A stretch of DNA of 64,000 bases from Micropterix aruncella. Its lineage: Eukaryota; Arthropoda; Insecta; Lepidoptera; Micropterigidae. The number at the start of each line of letters is the position of its first letter. Positions within the stretch are counted from its first letter, which is position 1. The position numbers and the translations under genes are program-made. The stretch covers positions 3,707,395 to 3,771,394 of the forward strand of contig OX155980.1 in the NCBI GenBank assembly GCA_944548615.1, written 5' to 3'. The notes under the pieces were generated by a model. It was not told where the DNA came from and did not search any database. It worked only from the letters and a program-made list of their open reading frames with translations. Shown in pieces: positions 21,461-32,300 of this stretch.

Positions 21461-21520
21461 ACCATTCAAGAATTTGATCTAGGTCTTTGCTTAATCATCG
21501 TTGATTAAAGCCTTTTCTTA
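21461..21520 (-). mobile_element. Older reverse transcriptase fragment (part 2)
   Basis: Minus-strand reading SKDLDQILEWSTTW joins to VKLNTDKWMV of the part at 17768-17974 once the LOA element and one target copy are removed. Continuation upstream is frame-disrupted (LINDD). Confidence 0.7.
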
Positions 21521-21578
21521 GAAATGGGCGTCACCCTGGGAGCGACCACCCTCTTCGACCCTACTCGAGGGAATCAAA

Positions 21579-22826
21579 ATGAATGAACCAAATAAAAACA
21601 CAAAACCAACGCAAATTCCATCCAAACATGATAGTAATCAAAAAGTATACGCACAGCAAGTATTTCATAAAAGCCTGTTCGTCAGACCAAGATCATCTTC
21701 TTTCTATGGCGTCCCTACCAGGGAACCATCTACGGTTAATCAAGCAGATTTGTCTGAACAGGAACCTATATCGGCTCAATTGCAAGAAGATCAACAACCT
21801 CCACCATAGCTACGCGTGCTGACAACTATAAAATGGAAAATTAGAGAAGATCTACCACCCTCTAACAACACCGAAACTCGTAACAGGTTTTCTGCATTGC
21901 CAGTAGACCAGGTAGAAGACACTATCCCCAAACCCAAACCTCCAAGTAAACCTCCTCCAATAATACTCCACGGAATCGAATGTCTGTATAAATTAACCAA
22001 ACTAATAGACAATGTCGTCAACTCCCAACGAATGCAGATACAAGATCGTGAACAGAAACTTGCTCCGAGTAATAGTGACTCAATAGATAACTACAAAAAA
22101 GTAATTGATGTGATCCGCCAGAAAGGTTTAATCGGCCACACGTTTTCTAAAAAAGATACGAAATCATATTGAATAGTTATAAGAAACTTGCACCATACTA
22201 CCCCACACAATGCAATTGTGAAAGAAATTTAAAAAACCGGAAACAAAATTTGCAGCGAAATCATCAATGCAAGATATGACCCAGAGAAAAAACCAACATC
22301 TACATTATTTGTAAACCTACAGCCTAGCAGCGACAATAAATCAGTGAAAGAAATCAAATTTATCTACCACCAAAGAGTTCAAATAGAAGACCCTAGGAAA
22401 TCCAACACAATCATTCAATGCCAAAGGTGCCAACAATATGGACATTCCAAAAACCACTGCATGCAGCCCCCCAGATGCGTCAAATGCAGCGAGGGATATA
22501 AAACATGCCCTAAAAAATATCAAAACACTCCAGCCAAATGTGCCATATGCTCATGTAATCATCCAGCAAACTACAAAGGTTGTGAAGTCTATAAAGAAAT
22601 GTTGGCTAGAAAATCAGTACGCAACAACAAAAGGTTATACAAAGACTCTCACGCTGAAACTACTAATGATCGGCCAAGCGTAACGGCAAATCATCCTCAA
22701 CCTTTCCTGAATCAAGCAGGCCAGACATTCCAGCATATCAGCGGGGCGAACTCTGCCCGACATGCCAGAAAATACAAATCAAACTCACAAGACTTCAGTG
22801 GAAAAATGACTGACTCAACAAAGTGA
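21579..22826 (+). pseudogene. Jockey ORF1 (gag-like nucleic-acid-binding protein)
   Basis: One frame runs from ATG 21579 to the stop at 22826 but is interrupted by in-frame stops at 21807, 22170 and between 22172 and 22344. The C-terminal part shows the family signature: CQRCQQYGHSKNHC (CCHC), PPRCVKCSEGYKTC, then PAKCAICSCNHPANYKGCEV. Three knuckles in this spacing are typical of Jockey ORF1 proteins, which bind element RNA. Decayed by nonsense mutations. Confidence 0.85.
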
Positions 22827-22905
22827 AAAAATTGACATCCTACTACAACAAAAAAGCTCATTACTTGGGCTATTGACAACAGTCATCGCCAAACTTAGCA
22901 ATTAA

Positions 22906-23248
22906 ATGACTTCCTTACGCATATCTTCTTGGAACATTAATGGATTAACTCCAAATATTCATGAGCTTGAATCCATCATAACATGAAATAAGTTAGACAT
23001 TGTACTAATATCAGAGTCTCACTCTACTACAAGAAGTTCTCCCCATATTAGAGGGTTTAATATCTACCATACCCCTCACCCTGATGGCGGATACCATGCA
23101 GGAACTGCTCTGGTTATTAGATCATCCCTAAAACGCACACTCGCTGAGTCTTGCCTAAGCACCCACCTGCAAGCTACCACTGTTGAAGGCTTGAAGATCG
23201 TGCAGGGCCTGTCACTGTATCTTCAGTATACTGTCCCCCAAAACACAA
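22906..23248 (+). pseudogene. Jockey ORF2 start: AP-like endonuclease fragment
   Basis: MTSLRISSWNINGLTPNIHE starts the apurinic-type endonuclease (the WNINGL motif holds a catalytic Asn). After an in-frame TGA it continues NKLDIVLISESHSTT (catalytic Glu) and FNIYHTPHPDGGYHAGTALV. Truncated after about 110 codons by the neighbouring mariner remnant. Confidence 0.85.
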
Positions 23249-23249
23249 T

Positions 23250-23960
23250 ATAACGTCAAACATGTTTATGAACTTTTTTGAAACTCTAGGTCATAGATTT
23301 ATCGCAGATTTAATAAAATAACTTATCATAACTTTTAATTTCTACTGTCTCCTTCAAAATAGACCCCATGGGCATTGACACAGCGATCCCAGCGTTTTTC
23401 CAGGATTCCATGCATCCCTTGAAGTCTGCAAGTGTAAGTGTTCGTCGAAGCACATTCAGCGTTTCTTCCTAGGTCTCCTCAATTGAGTTACATCAAATAT
23501 TGTTCGTCTATGATCTGCAACAATAGCTTCTCACACTTTTGCAATATTTTCTGGTGTGGTGCTTGTTGACGGTCGTCCTGAACGCTATTCATCGTCGACT
23601 GTTGCTCGTCCGTCTTTAAATCGTTTGTACCACAAAAAAGTTTTACTTTTACACATAGCACTCTCGCCAAATGCTTCCACAAGCATGCGATAGGTTTTTA
23701 CATCATTTTTTTTAGGCTTAAAAATAAATTGGTGCAGGTTCTTTGCTCTGTAAAGTCTGCCATTTAGAAAATCGCCGATACACTAAAATACAATGTTACA
23801 CAACCGCACGAAACTCAACAATGCATCCACTAAGCTGCACGACCATTGGCACACTGATTCACAAAGAGTACTGTTAGCCACATCTAGCGGCCGTAAGTCA
23901 TCCCCACCAATGTTCGCGCGCAACATTCAAATTCCCCGAGCTTTTGGGTAGCACCTCGTA
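23250..23960 (-). mobile_element. mariner-like element remnant
   Basis: The right end reads GCACCTCGTATTA on the + strand, so the minus-strand element starts TACGAGGTGCTACCC, a mariner-type terminus next to TA. From a minus-strand ATG at 23763 the reading MADFTEQR then degraded transposase pieces (FLWYKRFKDGR-like, in mixed frames) follows. At about 0.7 kb against the usual 1.3 kb it is internally deleted and full of stops. The opposite terminus is not clearly recognisable. Confidence 0.75.
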
Positions 23961-24619
23961 TTATATAAATATATAAAATACATGACTAGCAAGAATAATA
24001 ATGAAGTAATAAGAGATAATTCATTAAAAAACGGTATTGTTAGTATTTATAAACAGTATCGACCAAAAAATGTGCAGTGTCAATTTTGCTCGCGAAGGAT
24101 GACTTCCGAACGGTTAATGGATTCCTTTACCAATCATCGCACCTTGACATCCCAGCTTATCCCTGTTTGTGCGCTTCTGGGTGTTACGCATCTCCCCTGG
24201 GCGTTTTATGGGAACTCCGCCGCCTAAGCTGTAGACTTTGCAGCTGCTCGTAGAGTAGAGATTGCTTATGTTTATCACATTTGTCGAACTCTAATGGCTG
24301 TTGCAATTTGGCATATCTTTTTGGGTGGAGTTATAGTGGCCAGGGCTAATAGCCACTGGCGAGGTTGCTTTAACTGTTCCGCTAATAGGTATCATGAATT
24401 TTAAAAATGCGAATTTTGGATAGCTTTTATGTGGAAAGAAATAAAAACCTGAATCCAGTTAAGTCATGGATTAGTTTTTTGGAAGAAGACATTTCTGCAG
24501 AAGAGCCAGTTGTGCTTTTGCTCAAGGTAGTGAAATCGCCACCTGTTTCTGTAGATTTGCAGAACATGTCATTGAAGAATGGGTTACAGCAGCTGTGGCC
24601 GACCTTATTGTGACCTTCC
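23961..24619. other. Unassigned intron 6 sequence
   Basis: No recognisable gene. Two short open frames (23982-24227 and 24407-24613) have no domain signature. A short inverted repeat AGTGGC/GCCACT lies near 24330-24355. Confidence 0.3.
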
Positions 24620-25385
24620 GTGTCATTATTAAGAGTTTGCAGATTATTCATGAAAATTTTATAATTATAATAACTTAATTTTTCATGAAAATCTTAAAAT
24701 TATTAACTTAGAATTTTCATGAAAATCCTAAAATCATAACTTTCGTATTGACACTTTTTTTTTATTTACTCTGACAGACACAGCATGACGCTAGGATTTA
24801 AATTGTGCGAGTAATTTGTATTGGCGTTTTGTATGAAGAGCTAGGCCCTAGGATTTTCATAAAAAACTTAAAATCATAATAACTTAAAATTTCCATGAAA
24901 ATCTTAATAGTTGCATGTGTGATTTGTATTGGCGTTTTCATGGATAGCCCTAGGTTTTCTGGAAAAGTCTTGAAATCATAATCTTGATTCAAGAAAATCA
25001 ATCATAATAAAAATCTTGAACTTGGAACTTTTATGAAAATCTTAAAATCATAATAATTGTTGGTTTAACATTTAAAATCATAATAACTTTTGTTTAAAAT
25101 TTTTCAAAAATCTTCTCTGTCAGAACCATCATGACAATGCGATTTAAATTGCATGAGTAATTTGTATTGGCGTTTTGTATGAAGAGCTAGCCCTAGGGTT
25201 TCAGGAAAATCTTTAAATTGTAATAACTTACAGTTTTATGAAAATATTAAAATCATAATAACTTTCGTATCAATATTTCTTGACAAATTTGCTCTATCAG
25301 AACCATCATGACACTGCGATTTAAATTGTGCAAGTAATTGGTCTCAGCGTTTAGTAGGAAGAGCTAGCCCTTTACCGGCCCCTTA
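24620..25385. repeat. Satellite-like array, diverged tandem units
   Basis: Units carrying GCGATTTAAATTG, AATTTGTATTGGCGTTTTGT and GAAGAGCTAGCCCTAGG recur at about 24775, 24910 (partial), 25118 and 25297, separated by ATCTTAAAATCATAATAACT-type spacers. The period is about 170-180 bp with indels. It ends about 50 bp before exon 7. Confidence 0.8.
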
Positions 25386-25437
25386 AGACGTACTTTTACA
25401 TTTCAACTTACTACTATTTTTGATTATTTTATCACAG

Positions 25438-25549
25438 GGATACGACTTTGCATTTGGTTAGAACTCATGAGCCAGTAATGCAAGCATTCAGGAAATTTGA
25501 ATCAACTATGCTCGATATGTCTCCTGATCCTCTACCCGGAGTGGAATTT
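25438..25549 (+). CDS. TDRD5: Tudor gene exon 7: linker before Tudor domain
   Basis: Acceptor ATCACAG ending 25437 and strong donor GTAAGT at 25550. One base completes an Arg codon, then DTTLHLVRTHEPVMQAFRKF continues ESTMLDMSPDPLPGVEF. It is helical and not part of the Tudor core. It ends in phase 0. The next exon is 16 kb away because of the Ty3/gypsy insertion. Confidence 0.82.
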
Positions 25550-25659
25550 GTAAGTTTTTTTATTTTTATTTATTACTCGCAATTAGTAACTGTATGTAGT
25601 AACTTTGTTTCTCACTGCAAAGTGAGATTTGTGAGGTTGCCAGCAATAGTATGGTTATT

Positions 25660-25925
25660 TTAGATCATTTGACTCACTACGGCCACTTATTACATGCTTT
25701 AATATTGCCAGATCCTTGAAATGCACAGAATTGAATTTTTGGTTATTCTGGGGTTGGCTTAGAGCAGAGGGCAGTTTTAGCGCTAGCCCAAAATTGTGTT
25801 TGTACTTGAAGAGAGTCGAGGGGTCAGCTGGTTTGGCTAAGGACAACCAGGATTTTAAACTAGCTGTCACCAGCGCATGTAGACGGGACAGTTGGGTTTC
25901 TGTGAATTGGAGCAAACGGTAAGAT
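25660..25925 (-). mobile_element. RLE retrotransposon internal fragment (antisense)
   Basis: Minus-strand peptide TQLSRLHALVTASLKSWLSL, then AKPADPSTLFKYKHNFGLAL and ILKHVISGRSESNDL, matches the centre of the RLE element ORF at 57276-59432. Only about 265 bp of internal sequence is present, without either element end, and it is the only antisense copy in the window. Confidence 0.85.
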
Positions 25926-26290
25926 AAATTTGAGCTAATGTAATGTTTTCTGTTGTTGAGTTTCAAATTGATGATGTCTTTTTTTGCGATCCGAGTCTTT
26001 TTTGCTTTCTTGTATCATCACAAATTTACATCAGAAAGTGTAATTTGGTAGAGACAAACTATTTTAGGCAAAGTATTCTTTTTAGGAAAGCTACAAAATA
26101 AAACAATCAATGCAATAGTCTCCAAACATTAAAAGGACATGAAACCAGAGGAAGAAGAATAATTCGATTTTTATTTCTCTATTCCCGGTGGCAAATTGGG
26201 AATATTTCGAAATGAAGATGCCTTCAGAATTTGTCCAGCCAATTGCTCCAGCCTAACTATTAGGATGAGAATTTTTATATTATACTAATG
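25926..26290. other. Intron 7 sequence
   Basis: AT-rich, no coding sequence or recognisable repeat. Confidence 0.3.
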
Positions 26291-26575
26291 ATACCATTAG
26301 TTTAATATTAGAGCACGAGTAATACTACTCAGCGTTGGCTGTATAATATCCGTGCTCAAATACCTATGTATAACAATTTTTCATGGCGATCGGTTGAGCC
26401 ATCTAGTGGCGAGTTACAACAAAGTGGAAAATATTATTCGTGCTCGTATACCTATGTATACCAGTTTTCGTGGCGATCAGTTGAACAAAAGAAGTTGATG
26501 TGCTGCAGCGCCATCTAGGCGAGTTACAACAGAGCTAATAGCATTTGGCCAAGTCTGCCAGATACAGTTTTACTC
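26291..26575. repeat. Dispersed minisatellite-like repeat, copy 1
   Basis: Contains two imperfect units with CCGTGCTCAAATACCTATGT/CGTGCTCGTATACC, TTTCATGGCGATCGGTTGA, GCCATCTAG and GGCGAGTTACAACA. The same words recur at 50265-50580. Non-coding. Confidence 0.75.
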
Positions 26576-27017
26576 TATGGTCTTGTCTAACTTGAGTTCT
26601 ATGTTCCCAAAACTTCATTTAGTTTCAAACTACCGCTAGATTCCAAGATAATATTAAAAAAAAGAGCATTAAATTTCAAACTTTATTACACCCATGACAA
26701 ATGGTTTTTAAGCCCTGCCATCAAAGCAAAGAAATCATCGAAAAAAGGTCATGGCGATTAATAGCCAATCGATTAGCTCACCTGTGTTTTTGGTGACATC
26801 ACAGCCTGAAGTTAGTAATAAAAGCAGTCAAATCCTAGACTTCATTAACAAAACCGCCAGATCCGAATTTAAATATTAAAACCAGCTACATCCTGTTTCC
26901 CGACATCCAATAATCCAGCTACATCCAATAATATGCTTACTGTACTGCCTAATCTAATAAAATTTTAAATTGAGCACTACTAATTTTACTTATAAAATAT
27001 TTCATATTGGTCAAAGA

Positions 27018-27708
27018 TATATGGGACGCGTCCCCACCACCAATAACGACCAGGCATGTCGTCGAAAAGCTTTTTTATTATTGTCATTTGTTACTATTGC
27101 TGTCAGTCTCAAATCATTTTGGGAAAAGTTACAGCTAAAAAAAAAACGGTATCACTATATGAAAAAAATGACTCTTATTACCTGCCGGGCGGAGCCACGC
27201 CACGCCGCCATGTTTCACATTGTCATACCTTTTTTTGTGGAAAAGAACTGCCAAAGTAACAATTGTGATGCATTATGGTTGCATTATCAGTTTTAACCTT
27301 TCGGAAGCCAGTCATTCCATGCAAAATTTTCAAAGCCCTCGAAAATTTGTTTGGTGTGTGCAAGCATACTAATATTTAACGGTGGCTTATTCAATGGCAG
27401 GCTACAATCACAGGCTTTTAGTGCAGTGGAGGGAGACAGAGCCGAAAATTTAATAAATACGGGTAAAACGAAAAATGCTCATTGGGGTTAATATATGACG
27501 ATTAGTATGTTATTCTGACACTAACTCGTAATAACGAGGTTATACTGTAAAACGTTTTTTTTTAATTACAATTACATGAGTTTTTGTTTTAGCTGTAACT
27601 TTTTCCTATAATGATTTGAGACTGACCGTAACAAATGACAGTTATAAAAAGGGCTTTTCAACGACAAATGTCTGGTCATTATTGGTGGTGGGGACAGTTT
27701 GCCCATCC
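27018..27708. mobile_element. DNA transposon with about 115-bp inverted termini
   Basis: The left arm (GTCCCCACCACCAATAACGA and onward to about 27150) is the inverted match of the right arm (about 27580-27703, ending TTATTGGTGGTGGGGAC). Shared inner blocks are TGTCATTTGTTAC, CAGTCTCAAATCATT and GTTACAGCTAAAA. No transposase; a long-TIR or foldback element. A TTAA MITE is nested inside, and the LTR retrotransposon lies only a few bases beyond its right end. Confidence 0.8.
27293..27491. mobile_element. TTAA-flanked MITE, family 2, copy 2
   Basis: Bounded by TTAA and aligned with 6820-7047 along nearly its whole length (ACCTTTCGGAAGCCAGTCA start; GGTTAA end). Nested inside the long-TIR element, so it inserted later. 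Confidence 0.7.
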
Positions 27709-27712
27709 TCCT

Positions 27713-29692
27713 TGTAATGGTCATAAAACCATTACGGGTTTAACAAACAATATAATAAACAATTATTGCCAAAATTAGTTAACAAAAATAAAATAACAAT
27801 AATATAGGATACAAGCGAATCTTATCGCACAATAGGCATCACTAGCGATTAGATGGAACACGGGTGTAGAGAATCGCTAGTGAGAGTTAGTTTTTTTTTT
27901 GGCCCGAAGCACTCGCCTGGGAAGGTCGTCGTTTCAGCGCGGCGGTCGGTTTTTGCCTCGCGGCGATTACCGGCCGCCGGAGCTCATTTCACGACTTCGA
28001 AGTGGCCTACCTACATCTACGAATAAAATATAAAAGTCAAAGTCATCTTTAGAAATTATAACTAGGATCAAGTGCGGCGCAGGCAAAGCATTCCAGCGTG
28101 ATCTCCACATCCTATTTGGGGCAAGTAGATTATATTCTCATTTTCGGTTTTTTTAAAGTAAAATTCGATTTCTTTTATTCTAACTTGCAATACCACAATC
28201 GTGCAATACTTTTAGTCCTTCAGACCCGTCTTGCACGACATATACGTGCTAACCCGTTTTTCTGAATATAGGAGTCCGTAGTTTCGAATATAGGATCAAC
28301 GATAGACACCGCCAATAAACCTAAAATCATTTCGGCGATCTCTACTTAAAATGTAGGCTGTAAAAAATATATAAATATAATTAAAATCCACGTTAGACAA
28401 TCTTGGGATTAAAACGTGGCGGAGTCAGAGTGGCATTGAGTTCTTCCCGAGGCAATTAAAAATCAGATAAATTAATAAAATAGCTTATGAAGTAAAATAC
28501 CAAATTGTAGATAAATATAAATGCGAGTCATCGTCAGGGAATACGTAATATTTCCAAATTTAAATATCAGGGAAAATAATAGAGCAAAAGGCTACCGTCG
28601 TTTACGATATTTGAAAGTGCAGCGTACCCGACACTAAAAATTGCCAAATCATTGTAGGGCAAAAATAGGGAAAACCAGTTACGAATAATGCTCATCGAAA
28701 CACGGGAAAAATGTAATAATTGTAACGTACGCTCGTAAAATCTCGCAAGGCCTTCGACGATCGACGGATTAAAAATTAAGTTTCATAAATAATATAAATA
28801 TTCAATATCGCACATATAGTTTCGGGAAATGTCTTCGCAACAGGTTATAGAAAAATAAATAGTAAATTTGGGTCGGAAAAGTATCTTTTATTTTACTCAT
28901 AATCATCTCAATATCAGAATAATTTCATTTTTAATATCATCATATATCATATATTTCATTTTCATTTTTTTCATATAAATAAAAATAGAATAAAAAAAAC
29001 CATAAAAGGAAAGGATTGGTTGAGATACATTCATAAGATATTAAAATCAGTTTCCATTATTATTTGGGAAAATTCATTAAATTCAGAATTCTTTACTAAG
29101 GAAAATAAAGCACACTTATTTATGTTACAAGTTAATTTTGCGCATATTCCAGCAAGATTTAATTTAAATTAACCGAATCCGCCGTCGCGTCCGCGCCATC
29201 TAGCGGCGAAACGCGGGCATTAGTAGCACAATGCAGGTTGAGCAAAATGATGTCAATCTTTGCTAAGTAACTCGCCGCGCCACCGCTAGAGGGCGTTCGA
29301 ACGAGAATAATAATATATTATTCAGTAAGGGAAATGGTTCAAATAATTTAGCAATTCAGTATCCATAAAAGGCCGTTCATCCCATAGGGATGGTCATCTT
29401 ACCGTAGACTGGGTCACTAAGGGATTCTAAATACCCCCGTGCCTGAGATGGACTGAGCGAACCGACGCAAATCCCGACGCAGCCTACATACCCCTGCCCC
29501 AGAGAAATTCTAAACGGTGGAAGGACTCTGGCACTTGTTCATAGATCCGAAATAGATCTTCTTCTTCTTCCGGGCTGGCGCCCACTATATAAACAAATCT
29601 TTCCATATCGTCCGGAAGTATATTGGTAAAATAATAATATTGTAATCTATAAAATTAACTGATATATTAAAAATTATTCGGGTCTCATGACA
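27713..29692 (+). repeat. 5' LTR (1980 bp)
   Basis: Starts TGTAATGG and ends CATGACA (TG...CA). Unusually long for Ty3/gypsy. A 12-bp hairpin lies near the start (TCACTAGCGATT 27839-27850, AATCGCTAGTGA 27872-27883). A CTCF-like CCGCTAGAGGGCG is at 29283-29295. Confidence 0.95.
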
Positions 29693-29695
29693 AAT

Positions 29696-29713
29696 TGGCT
29701 TCCAACTTGGGGC
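29696..29713 (+). promoter_or_regulatory. Probable primer binding site
   Basis: TGGCTTCCAACTTGGGGC begins four bases after the 5' LTR, the expected position and TGG start for annealing to a tRNA 3' CCA end. It resembles, with mismatches, the lysine-tRNA-type site of many retroelements. A related word, TGGGCCCAACGCGGTGC, sits about 100 bp downstream. Confidence 0.6.
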
Positions 29714-31031
29714 TTATAGATCTTTACATAATAATTTTTTTACAAACAATTTTTTTCAAAATAATTTATCTTTTGATTTAAAGCGATCACGCTGGTCGCC
29801 TACAAATTGGGCCCAACGCGGTGCATAATTTTCTTTCCATAACTGTCAAGCAAATTTTTTTTTCAAACTAATACATACAATTTATTTTTTAATTTTTTTT
29901 TCATATCAACTATTTTTTACTACAACAATATTTCCCGCCCTCCCACCCTTTCTTTCTTATATATCGCAACTTTTCAAAATATTAATATATTACTGTTGCG
30001 AAACTATTATTAAATTTTATTATTATTTTTATACAGGCAACGAACTTGGTACTAATTAATTTTTTTAAAATATAAAATAAACACAACACACACGTACACG
30101 TTTACACACCGGCACGCCCTTAAAAACACTTTAAAATTTTAATAAAATTTTCATAAAATATTTATAAATACAATTTTCATATAACATCTCTAATAAATGA
30201 TTCAGTTTTAGCTTTTAAAAACGAAAGATAAACATTGCGTCAACTATACTAATAGCAAAAATTTCTCTGTTCTTATATAAAATTGCAAGCACTTATACAT
30301 TGACATGGAATACCTAGAGTCGCAAGTGAACCATAAGGAACTCTAACAAATGTGAAAACTAGAAATACGTACGAACACTACTGTGTGCGTCGAACAGTAC
30401 ATGGGCTTTAGGCACTTAGGAAAATTACGATTACAGGAAATTTAATATATCTGATAGTGACAAAATAAGTAAATGAATGAGAAACAAAACACTGCAAACA
30501 AAAACGTAAAGAAAGGAATAAACTTTAGGAAAAACGAAACAAACTAATTTTGAAAAATAATAATATTAAATTATGGTAACAAGCAACTACACTTAGAGGT
30601 GCACACAAATACAGGGTGTCAAAAAAATAATACACGCAGTAAAATTTAAAACTTACTTAACCTCATGCAAATTTAAATAACGTATAATAACTTAGAATCA
30701 ACACTTAGAAATATACCCTGATATACAGGATGGTTCAAAAAAAAAAAAAAATTTTTTCTTTTTAATAAATTTTAATTTTGTTTTTTTTTCTCTTTAACTT
30801 GTATTTCTTTCATGTGAATCATCTTCTAGCTTTAACACTTATATATGTACTAATAATTTTCAGCATTCACCTTACACACTTGAATTTTTTAAATTGTATC
30901 TAGCACACGACTTCACACTGTTCAACTATAACAAGATTTGAATTTAATTTCTTTTTTTCTTCTCAAAACACTTACACACATAAATTTGGTAAGTGGTTGA
31001 CACATTGAGCATATCGGGAAGCAATCGCAAA
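29714..31031 (+). other. 5' untranslated leader of the LTR retrotransposon
   Basis: About 1.3 kb of AT-rich, non-coding sequence between the primer site and gag, with long T and A runs (30735-30790). Probably contains the packaging and dimerisation signals, but none can be recognised. Confidence 0.6.
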
Positions 31032-32300
31032 ATGGCACCCAGGAAAACAAAAACGGCAGCTAGATCACGACGTCAACAGTCACCGGAAAATATACGCGAG
31101 GAAACCAATATGAAAAACAAAATTTCGGAACAACGGGGAAAACAAGACTTTGAAAATCCAACTCACGGTAATATCTCAAGACTGGAAGAATCGATTCATT
31201 ACGAAAAAACGAATAATTCGAGGATCTACGCCACTTCGGAAATAAACAGCGAAGATGAGGATTTATATACCAGGAAAAACAGCAACAAAACGCCAGATGC
31301 AGCAGCGGAATCGGGAATCTTCCAAACCTCGAACAGTGGAAAGCACAAGATTACACCCAGCTTATACAAATGGAATTTGAAGTTTGATGGCAGCACACCT
31401 GTCTTGGACTTCATCGACGCGATAGAGGACAAAGTTCAATCAAGGGGAGTTTCGGAAAAGGAACTAATACAGGGATTCTCCGACCTTCTCGAAGGATCAT
31501 CACTCTTCTGGTTCAGAAGCATAAGACATCACGCAACATCCTGGAAAATTCTGAAGAACGCGCTGATAAACAAATATGAGCAATTGAATTACCAAACACG
31601 TCTGGAAAATAAAATGCGGAACACGAAACAAAACATTGGAGAAACGATGAACGATTTCGTCACCCGAATTGACAGCATCAACAGCAGACTGTCGCCGAAA
31701 TTGAGAGACAGCACTATTCTGGAGATTATAAAATTGAACGTGCTGCCGCTATACCACACACTGCTAGGGACCACCAGACTGGAAGGGATAGGAAACTTAT
31801 TGGACGTAGCCAAAAACTTCGAGCAGTACGCGTTAGAGCCAACAACTACAGCATCGAGCACCACCCAACATCGCCAAAATCCCTCAGGAAAAATACACAG
31901 CAAGACCCAAATAGCAGCAATGGAGGAGAGCGACGAATACATCAGCAACGAACAGATGGAGATAGCGGAAATTCCCCAAGGCAACTACTACAGACCACGT
32001 CATGTGACACCGCCACAGCAGCACAACAGGCCCACGTATGCTAGGCCATCGTTCGCTACACAACGACCACAAATCCACGAGAGGCACTACCAAAACCCCC
32101 CTCAGCAACAGAAATTTTGCAGAAAATGCGACACACAAGGTCACACGTACAAAGAATGTCAACGCTATCCGATACCTATCTGCTTCAAATGCAAGCTGCA
32201 GAACGTCTACACCCATTCATGCACTAGATGCAACAACCCTCCGCCACCGCCACATGAAAATCAGCCAAAAAACGCGTTTGGCCACGGGAACCGGAGTTAG
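31032..32300 (+). CDS. gag: Gag polyprotein
   Basis: Intact 422-codon frame starting MAPRKTKTAARSRRQQSP. Features in order: a basic, charged N-terminus; the retrotransposon gag core (about residues 115-285) with LYKWNLKFDGSTPVLDFIDA, LEGSSLFWFR and MNDFVTRIDSINSRL; a Gln/Pro/His-rich linker; then CRKCDTQGHTYKEC (C-x2-C-x4-H-x4-C zinc knuckle) and a degenerate second knuckle CFKCKLQNVYTHSC plus CTRC. Gag forms the particle and binds element RNA. I take the ATG at 31032; upstream in-frame codons lack an ATG. The end contains the frameshift signal into pol. Confidence 0.93.
   Translation: MAPRKTKTAARSRRQQSPENIREETNMKNKISEQRGKQDFENPTHGNISRLEESIHYEKTNNSRIYATSEINSEDEDLYTRKNSNKTPDAAAESGIFQTSNSGKHKITPSLYKWNLKFDGSTPVLDFIDAIEDKVQSRGVSEKELIQGFSDLLEGSSLFWFRSIRHHATSWKILKNALINKYEQLNYQTRLENKMRNTKQNIGETMNDFVTRIDSINSRLSPKLRDSTILEIIKLNVLPLYHTLLGTTRLEGIGNLLDVAKNFEQYALEPTTTASSTTQHRQNPSGKIHSKTQIAAMEESDEYISNEQMEIAEIPQGNYYRPRHVTPPQQHNRPTYARPSFATQRPQIHERHYQNPPQQQKFCRKCDTQGHTYKECQRYPIPICFKCKLQNVYTHSCTRCNNPPPPPHENQPKNAFGHGNRS
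32267..32273 (+). promoter_or_regulatory. -1 ribosomal frameshift slippery heptamer
   Basis: AAAAAAC lies in the gag frame as A-AAA-AAC, exactly the X-XXY-YYZ arrangement of -1 frameshift sites, 25 bases before the gag stop codon (32298-32300). The -1 frame is the pol frame and is open from the heptamer onward, so slippage here would yield Gag-Pol. Efficiency and the downstream stimulator are not determined. Confidence 0.85.

Larger units (their letters stand above)
21521..23248 (+). mobile_element. Jockey-type non-LTR retrotransposon, 5' half only
   Basis: Contains a decayed ORF1 with zinc knuckles followed by the start of ORF2 (endonuclease). It stops where a mariner-like element begins near 23250; the reverse transcriptase is absent. 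Loss of the 3' half is unusual for a non-LTR element and implies later deletion or rearrangement. The exact 5' boundary is not clear. Confidence 0.8.

Noticed and set aside
24620..25385. CRISPR-like array
   Set aside because: Units are long, diverged and lack uniform spacers; the context is eukaryotic.
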